From Verrucomicrobiota bacterium (lineage in GTDB: Bacteria > Verrucomicrobiota > Verrucomicrobiia > Opitutales > Opitutaceae), in the NCBI GenBank assembly GCA_023426435.1, contig JAFAAS010000024.1, forward strand, positions 1 through 9,175: a stretch of 9,175 bases of DNA, written 5' to 3'. Position numbers and translations under genes: made by a program. The notes under the pieces were generated by a model, which saw only the letters and a program-made list of their open reading frames with translations, ran no database searches and was not told where the DNA came from. Shown one piece after another: positions 1 through 6,118 of this stretch. Every line of letters starts with the position of its first letter. Positions within the stretch are counted from its first letter, which is position 1.

Positions 1-4
1 CCCC

Positions 5-25
5 CAACCCTCAACTCTCAACTCG
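5..25 (+). repeat. Three 7-bp tandem units before the first gene
   Basis: Three consecutive heptamers, CAACCCT (5-11), CAACTCT (12-18) and CAACTCG (19-25), end one base before the GTG start at 27. The array replaces the region where a ribosome binding site would normally lie, and no purine-rich Shine-Dalgarno sequence is present. Different heptamer arrays lie before two other genes in this window (3512-3545 and 7775-7802). It may begin further upstream, outside the window. Function is unknown. Confidence 0.6.
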
Positions 26-26
26 C

Positions 27-680
27 GTGAAACTCCTCCTCACCACCGCCCTGGCCCTCCTCATCCCGGCCTCCCTCACCCAAGCCAGCCCCAACCAACC
101 CGACCTCTCCGCCCACGCCAACCCCTCCGCCTGGCGTATCCACAATCGCACCACCTCCTCCGTCCCCGACAAACCCAACGCCCTCCGCCTCGACGCCCGC
201 AACAACGACGGCATCGCCTGGCTAATCAATTCCAACTTCACGAACGGCACCATCGAGCTCGACCTCCGCGGCGCCAACAAACCCGGCCAAAGCTTCGTCG
301 GCCTCGCCTTCCGCGGCGTCGACGACACGACCTACGAAGCCATCTACTTCCGTCCGTTCAATTTCAAGAACCCCGACCCCGCCCGCGCCGCGCGCGCCGT
401 CCAATACATCTCGCACCCGCAACATCCCTGGCAGGTCCTGCGCGAAAAATTCCCCGGCAAATACGAGGCCGCGATCTCCCCCGTTCCCGATCCCGACGAT
501 TGGTTTCACGCCCGCATCGTCCTCTCCGGCCGCACCATCTCCGTCTTCGTCGATAACGCCGAGAACCCCTGCCTCGTCGTCGAATCCCTCACCAACCGCT
601 CCTCCGGCCAACTCGGCCTCTGGGTCGGCAACAACTCCTCCGGCGACTTCGCCAACCTGAAGATCACCCCCACCCCGTAG
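27..680 (+). CDS. Secreted concanavalin A-like (LamG / DUF1080-like) domain protein
   Basis: This 217-aa protein starts with a Sec signal peptide: Lys at residue 2, a hydrophobic core LLLTTALALLIPASL, and a probable cleavage after SLTQA near residue 20. The mature part looks like a single beta-sandwich of the LamG / family-16-like / DUF1080 kind. Supporting strands are GIAWLINSNFTNGTIELDL (62-80), FVGLAFRG (90-97), YEAIYFRPFNF (103-113), DWFHARIVLSGRTISVFVDN (158-177) and GQLGLWVGNNSSGDFANLKI (194-213). Such domains bind or cleave carbohydrates; the 3-keto-disaccharide hydrolase family (PF06439) is one relative. I cannot identify catalytic residues, so hydrolase activity is not claimed. The GTG at 27 is chosen because the signal peptide begins there and no in-frame start exists in the 26 bases upstream. 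It is likely periplasmic or extracellular. It may be the last gene of an operon that starts outside the window; a small hairpin follows its stop. Confidence 0.8.
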   Translation: MKLLLTTALALLIPASLTQASPNQPDLSAHANPSAWRIHNRTTSSVPDKPNALRLDARNNDGIAWLINSNFTNGTIELDLRGANKPGQSFVGLAFRGVDDTTYEAIYFRPFNFKNPDPARAARAVQYISHPQHPWQVLREKFPGKYEAAISPVPDPDDWFHARIVLSGRTISVFVDNAENPCLVVESLTNRSSGQLGLWVGNNSSGDFANLKITPTP

Positions 681-683
681 CAC

Positions 684-697
684 AGGCGTCCCCGCCT
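684..697 (+). terminator. Small GC hairpin just after the stop codon
   Basis: AGGCG (684-688) and CGCCT (693-697) are a perfect 5-bp inverted repeat around a TCCC loop, starting 3 nt after the TAG of the first gene. There is no T-tract, so it is not a classical intrinsic terminator. The GTAG + hairpin arrangement resembles the second spacer hairpin at 3293-3322 and may be a truncated dispersed palindrome rather than a terminator. Confidence 0.35.
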
Positions 698-716
698 TCC
701 ACCGCGTTCACCGTCC

Positions 717-826
717 TGCTCGTGCTCTTGATCGTGCTCTTGATCGTGCTCCCGCTCCCGCTCGCCTCCACCCGCCTCTCCCTCTCCCCATCCCGATCAC
801 GAGCACGAATCAAGATCACGAGCACG
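717..826. repeat. Facing hexamer arrays forming an imperfect long inverted repeat (copy 1)
   Basis: The left arm (717-764) is eight consecutive hexamers of the form TGMTCK fading to CGCTCS: TGCTCG, TGCTCT, TGATCG, TGCTCT, TGATCG, TGCTCC, CGCTCC, CGCTCG. A pyrimidine-rich segment follows (765-793). The right arm (794-826) is the complementary word set: CGATCA, CGAGCA, then one slipped base, GAATCA, AGATCA, CGAGCA. Aligning 721-751 with the reverse complement of 795-826 gives about 25 of 31 matching positions with one gap. As RNA or single-stranded DNA it could fold into a long imperfect hairpin. It sits in the 205-bp spacer between the secreted protein gene and the first permease. Copy 2 is at 3395-3485 and a half copy at 5995-6030. 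It could act as a transcription end, mRNA stabiliser or protein binding site; nothing decides between these. Confidence 0.75.
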
Positions 827-885
827 CCCCCGTCTTCCTCTTCCGATCGGCGCTCGCCTCTCCCAACCCTCGCCCCTGATCGCGT

Positions 886-3282
886 ATGAAACTCGCGTTC
901 CGCACCCTCCTCAAAACGCCCGGCTTCACCCTCATCGCCGTGCTCACGCTCGGCCTCGGCATCGGCGCCAACTCCGGCGTCTTCAGCTTCGTCAACACCC
1001 TCCTCGTCCGCCCGCTGCCCCTGCCGCATGTCCACGAGCTCGTCTTCTTCGGCGAACACTCCGAGCAGGTGCCGAACATGTCCGTCGCGTATCCAAACTT
1101 CTTGGACTGGCGCGAACGCCAGCGCAGCTTCACTCACCTCGGCGCCCTCCGCTTCCAAAGCTTCAACCACGTCGGCCCGTCCGAAACCGAACGCCTCGCC
1201 GGCGCCCAATTCAGCCACGATCTCTTCCCCGCCCTCGGCGTCCAACCGCTCGCCGGTCGCTGGTTCACCGCCGACGAAGACCGCCCCGGCGCCGAACGCA
1301 CCGCCGTCATCAGCGAATCCTTCTGGCGTCGCTCCCTCGGCGGCCGCTCCGACGCCATCGGCTCCACGCTCACCCTCAGCGGCGAGATCTACACCATCGT
1401 CGGCGTCATGCCCGACAGCTTTCGCGTGCCAGCCAGCCAAACCGACATCTGGACTCCCCTCGGTCTCTCCGCCGATCAGTTCGCCGATCGCGGCAATCAC
1501 CCGGGCATCTACTGCATCGCCCGCTTGCGTCCCGGCGTCAGCGTCGAAGCCGCCCGCAACGACCTGATCGCCATCGCCCGCCAGCTCGAGCAGGAGCACC
1601 CAATGTCCAACACCGGCAACTCCATCTCGATGCAGCCGCTCGTCGACAGGATCGTCGGCCAGACACGAGCCAGCGTGTGGATTTCCTTCGCCGCCGCCTG
1701 CGGCGTCCTGCTCATCGCCTGCGCCAACGTCGCCAACCTCCTCCTCGCCCGCGCCTCCGTGCGCTCTCGCGAGTTCTCCATCCGCGCCGCCCTCGGCGCC
1801 ACCCGCACGCAACTCATCCGCCTCGTCCTCGCCGAAACGTTCCTGCTCAGCGTCGCCGGCACCGCCCTCGGTCTTCTCATCGGTCACACCACGATGGAGA
1901 CCATCCTCTCCCTCCTCCCCGCCAACGCCGCCCTGGCCTCGCAGGTCACGATGGACTTCAACGTCTTCGCGTTCTCCGTCTGCGTCGGCGTCGGCGTCAC
2001 TCTCCTCTTCGGCCTCGTTCCCGCGCTCACCGCCTCGAAGGTCAACCTCAGCGACAGCCTCACCGCCGCCGGCAATCGCAGCACCGTCGGCAGCGTCCAC
2101 GCGCGCTGGCGCTCCGTCCTCGTCGCCAGCGAGTTCGCCCTCACCTGCCTGCTCCTCTTCGCCTGCGGCCTCATGTTCCGCACGCTCTACAATCTCTACC
2201 GCGCCGACACCGGCCTCAAAACCGATCACGTCATCTCCTTCACCTACGCCATGTCGGGGCCCGATTGGACCGACGCCGCCAAGCGCACGCAACTCCTCGA
2301 CCGCGCCCTCGCCCGCCTCCGCGAACTCCCCGGCGTCACATCCGTCGCCCTCACCAACCCGCTCCCTCTCTCCGGCGGCGGCAACCAAACTTCCTTCCTT
2401 CCCGAAGGCGCTGCCGACCCCGGTCCCGGTCGCCGTTTCTCCACCGAAAACAACGCCGCCAGCCGCGACTACTTCGCTACGATGCGCATCCCGCTCCTCC
2501 GCGGACGCACCTTCACCGATCGCGAGATGCCCAACGAGCCCGCCGTCTGCATCATCGACGCCACCTTCGCCGAAACCCACTTCCCCGGCCAGGATCCCAT
2601 CGGCAAACGCATCAACATCGGCGGCTCTCCCGACAACCCCAACTTCTCCACGATCGTTGGCGTCGTCGGGCACGTTCAAAACTTCGGCCTCGGACAAAAC
2701 ACGCGCGTCCAACTCTACTTCCCCTATCGCCAATCCCCTCCAGCCAATCTCGCGTTCGTCCTCCGCACATCCACCGATCCCGCCGCACTCGCTTCCTCGA
2801 TTCGCTCCGCCATGCGCGAGGTCGAGCCCACGCTTCCTGTATTCGGCATCCGCACTATGGACGAGTTGTTCGACAACACCGTCGCCAACCAACGCATCAT
2901 GCTCATCCTGCTCGGCGTCTTCGCCGGTCTCGCCCTCCTCCTCGCCGCCATCGGTCTCTACGGCGTGTTGAGCTACATCGTCGGCCAGCGCACGCGCGAG
3001 GTCGGCATCCGCATGGCCCTCGGCGCGCCCGCCTCCTCCGTCCGCCAGCTCGTGCTCGGCCAGGGTCTCCGCCTCGCCTTCGCCGGCCTCGCCGTCGGAC
3101 TCCTCGCCTGCTTCGCCGCATCCCGCCTGCTCCGCAGCGTCCTCTACGAAGTCTCACCTCACGACCCGCTGAGCCTCGCCGCCGTCGTCGCGACCCTCGT
3201 CCTCGTCGGCCTCCTCGCCTGCTGGCTCCCCGCTCGGCGTGCAACCAAGGTGAACCCGCTCGAAGCCTTGCGCACCGAATAA
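886..3282 (+). CDS. ADOP-type ABC transporter permease (MacB/FtsX domains, duplicated), copy 1
   Basis: This 798-aa inner-membrane protein has the architecture of the acidobacterial duplicated orphan permeases (ADOP), relatives of MacB and FtsX. In order: a short cytoplasmic start; TM1 (about 13-40) with the family signature LTLGLGIGANSGVFSFVN; a first MacB-type periplasmic core (about 45-260); an FtsX segment with helices near 265-290, 311-335 and 358-385. The second half has a helix near 409-430, a second periplasmic core (about 440-665), and helices near 670-698, 722-748 and 761-783. Cytoplasmic coupling motifs are visible as SREFSIRAALGATR (294-307) and TREVGIRMALGA (703-714). The C-terminus, ARRATKVNPLEALRTE, is the usual family ending. 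Length is normal, so it looks intact. MacB itself carries a fused ATPase; none is present here or nearby, so any ATPase must be encoded elsewhere. Known relatives serve efflux or envelope processes, but the substrate cannot be read. The ATG at 886 fits the N-terminus of the paralogue at 3546. No Shine-Dalgarno is visible. Confidence 0.93.
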   Translation: MKLAFRTLLKTPGFTLIAVLTLGLGIGANSGVFSFVNTLLVRPLPLPHVHELVFFGEHSEQVPNMSVAYPNFLDWRERQRSFTHLGALRFQSFNHVGPSETERLAGAQFSHDLFPALGVQPLAGRWFTADEDRPGAERTAVISESFWRRSLGGRSDAIGSTLTLSGEIYTIVGVMPDSFRVPASQTDIWTPLGLSADQFADRGNHPGIYCIARLRPGVSVEAARNDLIAIARQLEQEHPMSNTGNSISMQPLVDRIVGQTRASVWISFAAACGVLLIACANVANLLLARASVRSREFSIRAALGATRTQLIRLVLAETFLLSVAGTALGLLIGHTTMETILSLLPANAALASQVTMDFNVFAFSVCVGVGVTLLFGLVPALTASKVNLSDSLTAAGNRSTVGSVHARWRSVLVASEFALTCLLLFACGLMFRTLYNLYRADTGLKTDHVISFTYAMSGPDWTDAAKRTQLLDRALARLRELPGVTSVALTNPLPLSGGGNQTSFLPEGAADPGPGRRFSTENNAASRDYFATMRIPLLRGRTFTDREMPNEPAVCIIDATFAETHFPGQDPIGKRINIGGSPDNPNFSTIVGVVGHVQNFGLGQNTRVQLYFPYRQSPPANLAFVLRTSTDPAALASSIRSAMREVEPTLPVFGIRTMDELFDNTVANQRIMLILLGVFAGLALLLAAIGLYGVLSYIVGQRTREVGIRMALGAPASSVRQLVLGQGLRLAFAGLAVGLLACFAASRLLRSVLYEVSPHDPLSLAAVVATLVLVGLLACWLPARRATKVNPLEALRTE

Positions 3283-3292
3283 AAGACATCCC

Positions 3293-3322
3293 GATCCGCC
3301 GTAGCTTCAGCGAAGGCGGATC
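3293..3322. repeat. Perfect 8-bp inverted repeat hairpin after permease 1
   Basis: GATCCGCC (3293-3300) and GGCGGATC (3315-3322) are perfectly complementary around a 14-nt loop, GTAGCTTCAGCGAA. The loop can form an alternative inner stem, CTTC (3305-3308) with GAAG (3312-3315). It starts 10 nt after the TAA of the permease gene. There is no T-run, so it is either a factor-dependent transcript end, an mRNA 3' stabiliser or a REP-like dispersed palindrome. From memory, GCTTCAGCGAAG-type palindromes recur between genes of high-GC Verrucomicrobiota; I could not search this. Confidence 0.6.
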
Positions 3323-3394
3323 GCCGCGCCACGAACGTCGATCCCGCCACCTCCCTCCGCGCCGAGTAGCCAATCGTTTCCTCACCTTCCCCCG

Positions 3395-3485
3395 GACTCG
3401 TGCTCTTGATCGTAATCGTGCTCGTGCTCCCTCCCCCTTCCCACCCCACCGCTCGATCACGATCACGAGTAAGATCACGAGCACG
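3395..3485. repeat. Facing hexamer arrays forming an imperfect long inverted repeat (copy 2)
   Basis: The left arm (3395-3430) is six hexamers in register: GACTCG, TGCTCT, TGATCG, TAATCG, TGCTCG, TGCTCC. A 23-bp pyrimidine-rich loop follows (3431-3453). The right arm (3454-3483) is CGATCA, CGATCA, CGAGTA, AGATCA, CGAGCA. Pairing 3399-3429 with 3455-3485 gives 26 matches out of 31 without gaps. The order (TGMTCK array, C/T-rich loop, CGAKCA array) is the same as at 717-826, but the unit order and loop differ. The two are therefore related in design rather than simple copies. It lies in the 263-bp spacer between the two permease genes, about 60 bp before the second start codon. Confidence 0.75.
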
Positions 3486-3511
3486 TTCTTCACCCGCCGC
3501 CTTCTGCACCC

Positions 3512-3545
3512 ACTCGCGACTCACTACCCGCTACTCGCTACTGCC
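3512..3545 (+). repeat. 7-bp tandem units directly before permease 2
   Basis: Units ACTCGCG (3512-3518), ACTCACT (3519-3525), ACCCGCT (3526-3532) and ACTCGCT (3533-3539) are followed by a partial unit, ACTGCC, that touches the ATG at 3546. Consensus is ACTCGCT. As at the first gene, the array fills the position of a ribosome binding site, with no purine-rich Shine-Dalgarno. It may be a dispersed simple repeat or part of the untranslated leader. Confidence 0.6.
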
Positions 3546-5963
3546 ATGAAACACGCCCTCCGCTCCCTCGCGAAGTCCCCCGGCTATACCTTCGTTATCG
3601 TGCTGACGCTCGCCCTCGGCATCGGCGCCAACACCGCGATCTTCTCCTTCTTCCACGGCATCCTCCTCCGCCCGCTCCCGTTCGAAAATCCCGAGCGCAT
3701 CGTCATCGCTAAAAAATCTCCCAACAACTACAGCGATCCCGTCGGCACCGACGTCAACATCCTCTCCGCCGACTTCCGCGAACTCGCTCCCCAAGTCCGC
3801 ACCTTCTCCGACCTCGCCGCCTACACGCTCGACTCCGCCACTATCACCGGCCGCGGCAACGCCACCCTCGCCTCCGTCGCCATCGTTACCCCCAACTTCC
3901 TCTCCGTCCTCGGCACCCGCGCCACCGTCGGTCGCACGTTCACCGCAACCGACGCCCAGCAAAACCCCAACCGCCTCGCCGTCGTCTCCCACACCTACTG
4001 GCAAACCGAGCTCGGCGGCAGCGCGGATATCATCGGCCAAACTGTAACCGCAAACCGGATACCGTTCACCGTCGTCGGCGTCATGCCGCCCGACTTCGCC
4101 TTCCCCCGCGAAGCCGACTTCTGGGTCTCACCCGCCACCGACATTCCCGAACACGCGCTCGGCCAATCCTTCGATTTCGCCGGTCGCGGCCACTACCTCC
4201 GCACCGTCGTCGGCCGCCTCGCGCCCCACGCCACCGCGCGCGACGCCGAAGCCGAGCTCGCCTCGATCCTCTCCCAACTTCCCAACCCCAATCGCCTCCA
4301 GCGCAACGTCCACCTCGTAAACCTCCGCGACCACACGCTCGGCGACGCCCGCCCCGCCCTCGCCATTCTCCTCGCCTGTGTCGGCCTCGTTCTCCTCATC
4401 GCCTGCCTCAACGTCGCCAATCTCATGCTCGCCCGCGCCACCGCGCGCGAACGCGAGCTCGCCATCCGCGCCGCCCTCGGCGCCTCCCGCTGGCGCATCG
4501 CCCGCCAGCTCCTCACCGAAAGCCTCGCGCTCTCCCTCGCCGGCGGCGCCGTCGGCATCCTCCTCAGTCTCTGGGCCCTCGAATTCCTCGTCAAAATCGC
4601 CCCCGACGACATCCCGCGTCTCGCCACCATCGGCATCGACGCGTGGGTCCTCACTTTCGCACTCATCGTTTCCGTCCTCACCGGCATTCTCAGCGGCCTC
4701 GCTCCCATCCTCGGCACTACCCGCCCCGACCTGACCGCGTCCATCAAATCCGCCGACAAATCCGGCTCCACCGGTGCCGCCGCTCCCCGCCGCCTTCGCT
4801 CCACCCTCGTCGCCGGCGAGGTCGCCATTTCCCTCATCCTTCTCGTCGCCGCCGGCCTCCTCGTCCGCAGCCTCGCGCAAATGGAAGCCTTCTCCTGGGG
4901 CTTCCGCCCGCAACAGGTCGTCTCCGCCCGCGTCGCCTTTCTCGACGAGCGCTACGCCTCCGACGAAGCCCGCGTGAATTTCTACCGCACCCTCCAGGAA
5001 AAACTTCTCGCCGCTCCCGGCATCGAAGCCTTCGGCACCAGCCTCGATCGCATCGGCACGAGCTGGATCAACCTGCCTTTCACCGCCCAGGGCGAAACGT
5101 ATCCAAATCCCGGTGACCGCCCGCAGGCCAACTATCACGTCATCTCGCCCGGCTATTTCGATGCCGTCGGCCTCGCAATCCAGCATGGCCGCAACTTCAC
5201 GCTCGACGACGACCTCGACTCCCCTCGCAACGCCATCGTCGACGCCAACCTCGCCGCCCGCCACTACCCGAACGGCGATGCCCTCGGCAAAACCATCACC
5301 GTCGTCACACCCGCCGGCGACACGCCCATCGAAATCGTCGGCATCGTCAGCCCCGTAAAATTCGACGGCCCCGCCGGTGCCACCCGCCCCGACATTTATT
5401 TTTCCTACCTCCGCTTCCCTCAAAACAACTTCTTCGTCCACGTCCGCACTCCCCTCGCTCTCGGCGCCGCCGAGGCGTTGATCAAAAAAGCCGTCCGAGA
5501 AATCGACGCCAACCTCCCCGTCACCGAGGTCGCGACCATGGAGCAGGTCACCGCGAAACCCTCCGCCGCCCGGCGCTTCCCGCTCGGCCTGCTCGGCGGT
5601 TTCGCCGCCCTCGCGCTCATCCTCGCCGCCGTCGGCATCTACGCCGTCACGAATTACTCCGTCACCCAACGCACCCGCGAGATCGGCGTCCGCATGGCCC
5701 TCGGCGCCCAACCCCGCTCCGTCGTCTCTCTCATTCTCCAACAAGGTTTCCGCCCCATCCTCATCGGTCTCCTCATCGGCCTCCTCGGCGCCGCCTTCAC
5801 CGCCTTCGCCATGCGCACACTCCTCTTCGGCGTCGCCCCGCTCGACCTCCCCACCTTCGCCCTCGTCCCCGTCCTCCTCCTCACCACCGCCACCCTCGCC
5901 TGCCTCCTCCCCGCCCGGCGAGCAACCAAGGTGGATCCAATTTGTGCATTACGCTCCGAGTAA
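3546..5963 (+). CDS. ADOP-type ABC transporter permease (MacB/FtsX domains, duplicated), copy 2
   Basis: This 805-aa protein is a full-length paralogue of the permease at 886-3282. TM1 (about 13-40) carries LTLALGIGANTAIFSFFHG. A first periplasmic core spans about 45-265. FtsX-type helices follow near 272-297, 321-348 and 366-390. A helix near 418-441 opens the second half, followed by a second core (about 450-670) and helices near 678-702, 727-756 and 768-790. Coupling motifs RERELAIRAALGASR (301-315) and TREIGVRMALGA (710-721) match copy 1, as does the ending ARRATKVDPICALRSE. The frame is open far upstream (from 1677, inside copy 1). The ATG at 3546 is chosen because it aligns with the copy 1 start and because codon bias and homology begin there. 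No ATPase, MacA-like adaptor or outer-membrane channel is adjacent. The last eight codons use ATT, TGT, GCA and TTA, out of keeping with the C-ending bias elsewhere. The transported substrate is unknown. Two adjacent paralogues suggest tandem duplication and perhaps a heteromeric complex; this is inference. Confidence 0.93.
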   Translation: MKHALRSLAKSPGYTFVIVLTLALGIGANTAIFSFFHGILLRPLPFENPERIVIAKKSPNNYSDPVGTDVNILSADFRELAPQVRTFSDLAAYTLDSATITGRGNATLASVAIVTPNFLSVLGTRATVGRTFTATDAQQNPNRLAVVSHTYWQTELGGSADIIGQTVTANRIPFTVVGVMPPDFAFPREADFWVSPATDIPEHALGQSFDFAGRGHYLRTVVGRLAPHATARDAEAELASILSQLPNPNRLQRNVHLVNLRDHTLGDARPALAILLACVGLVLLIACLNVANLMLARATARERELAIRAALGASRWRIARQLLTESLALSLAGGAVGILLSLWALEFLVKIAPDDIPRLATIGIDAWVLTFALIVSVLTGILSGLAPILGTTRPDLTASIKSADKSGSTGAAAPRRLRSTLVAGEVAISLILLVAAGLLVRSLAQMEAFSWGFRPQQVVSARVAFLDERYASDEARVNFYRTLQEKLLAAPGIEAFGTSLDRIGTSWINLPFTAQGETYPNPGDRPQANYHVISPGYFDAVGLAIQHGRNFTLDDDLDSPRNAIVDANLAARHYPNGDALGKTITVVTPAGDTPIEIVGIVSPVKFDGPAGATRPDIYFSYLRFPQNNFFVHVRTPLALGAAEALIKKAVREIDANLPVTEVATMEQVTAKPSAARRFPLGLLGGFAALALILAAVGIYAVTNYSVTQRTREIGVRMALGAQPRSVVSLILQQGFRPILIGLLIGLLGAAFTAFAMRTLLFGVAPLDLPTFALVPVLLLTTATLACLLPARRATKVDPICALRSE

Positions 5964-5994
5964 TCCTCCAACCCGCCTGTCGCGCACCCGCACC

Positions 5995-6030
5995 TGCTCG
6001 TGCTCGTGCTCCCCCTCCCGCTCCCGCTCA
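5995..6030. repeat. Half copy of the hexamer array (left arm only)
   Basis: Six hexamers run in register: TGCTCG, TGCTCG, TGCTCC, CCCTCC, CGCTCC, CGCTCA. They match the left arm plus pyrimidine transition of the arrays at 717-764 and 3395-3430. The expected complementary CGAKCA arm is not found in the following 100 bases, so no long hairpin can form. It begins 31 nt after the stop codon of permease 2. Confidence 0.55.
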
Positions 6031-6052
6031 CACGCCCATCACCTCCTCCGAA

Positions 6053-6072
6053 TTCGTGCCCCTTCGTGCCCC
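6053..6072 (+). repeat. Tandem decamer TTCGTGCCCC x2
   Basis: TTCGTGCCCC occurs exactly twice (6053-6062, 6063-6072) and decays into a third partial unit, TTCATAG, at 6073-6079. It is too short to be a variable-number locus with any confidence. It adds to the repeat-word character of this spacer. No function can be read from it. Confidence 0.5.
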
Positions 6073-6118
6073 TTCATAGTTCCTCACCGCGCCGTCTCTG
6101 ACTCAGCGCCCCTCCCTT

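Noticed and set aside
717..826. Possible CRISPR array
   Set aside because: The units are only 6 bp and contiguous, without spacers, and the two halves are inverted rather than direct repeats. No cas gene is present.
664..2892. 742-codon antisense open frame over permease 1
   Set aside because: It is low-complexity Gly/Glu/Ala/Asp-rich, as expected from reverse-complementing C-ending codons, and has no recognisable domain. The sense strand encodes a clear full-length permease.
2903..3493. 196-codon antisense frame across the permease 1 end and the spacer
   Set aside because: Arg/Gly-rich, partly encoded by the intergenic repeats; no recognisable protein.
1677..3545. N-terminal extension of permease 2 into permease 1
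   Set aside because: The translated extension is Arg/Pro-rich and non-membrane. Homology with permease 1 begins exactly at the ATG at 3546.
4128..5744. 538-codon antisense open frame over permease 2
   Set aside because: Same Gly/Glu/Asp-rich shadow composition; no family signature; fully contained in a convincing gene.
886..5963. ATP-binding domain fused to or beside the permeases
   Set aside because: I looked for Walker A (GxxGxGKST-like) and LSGGQ signatures in the real frames and found none. Both proteins start directly at the first membrane helix.
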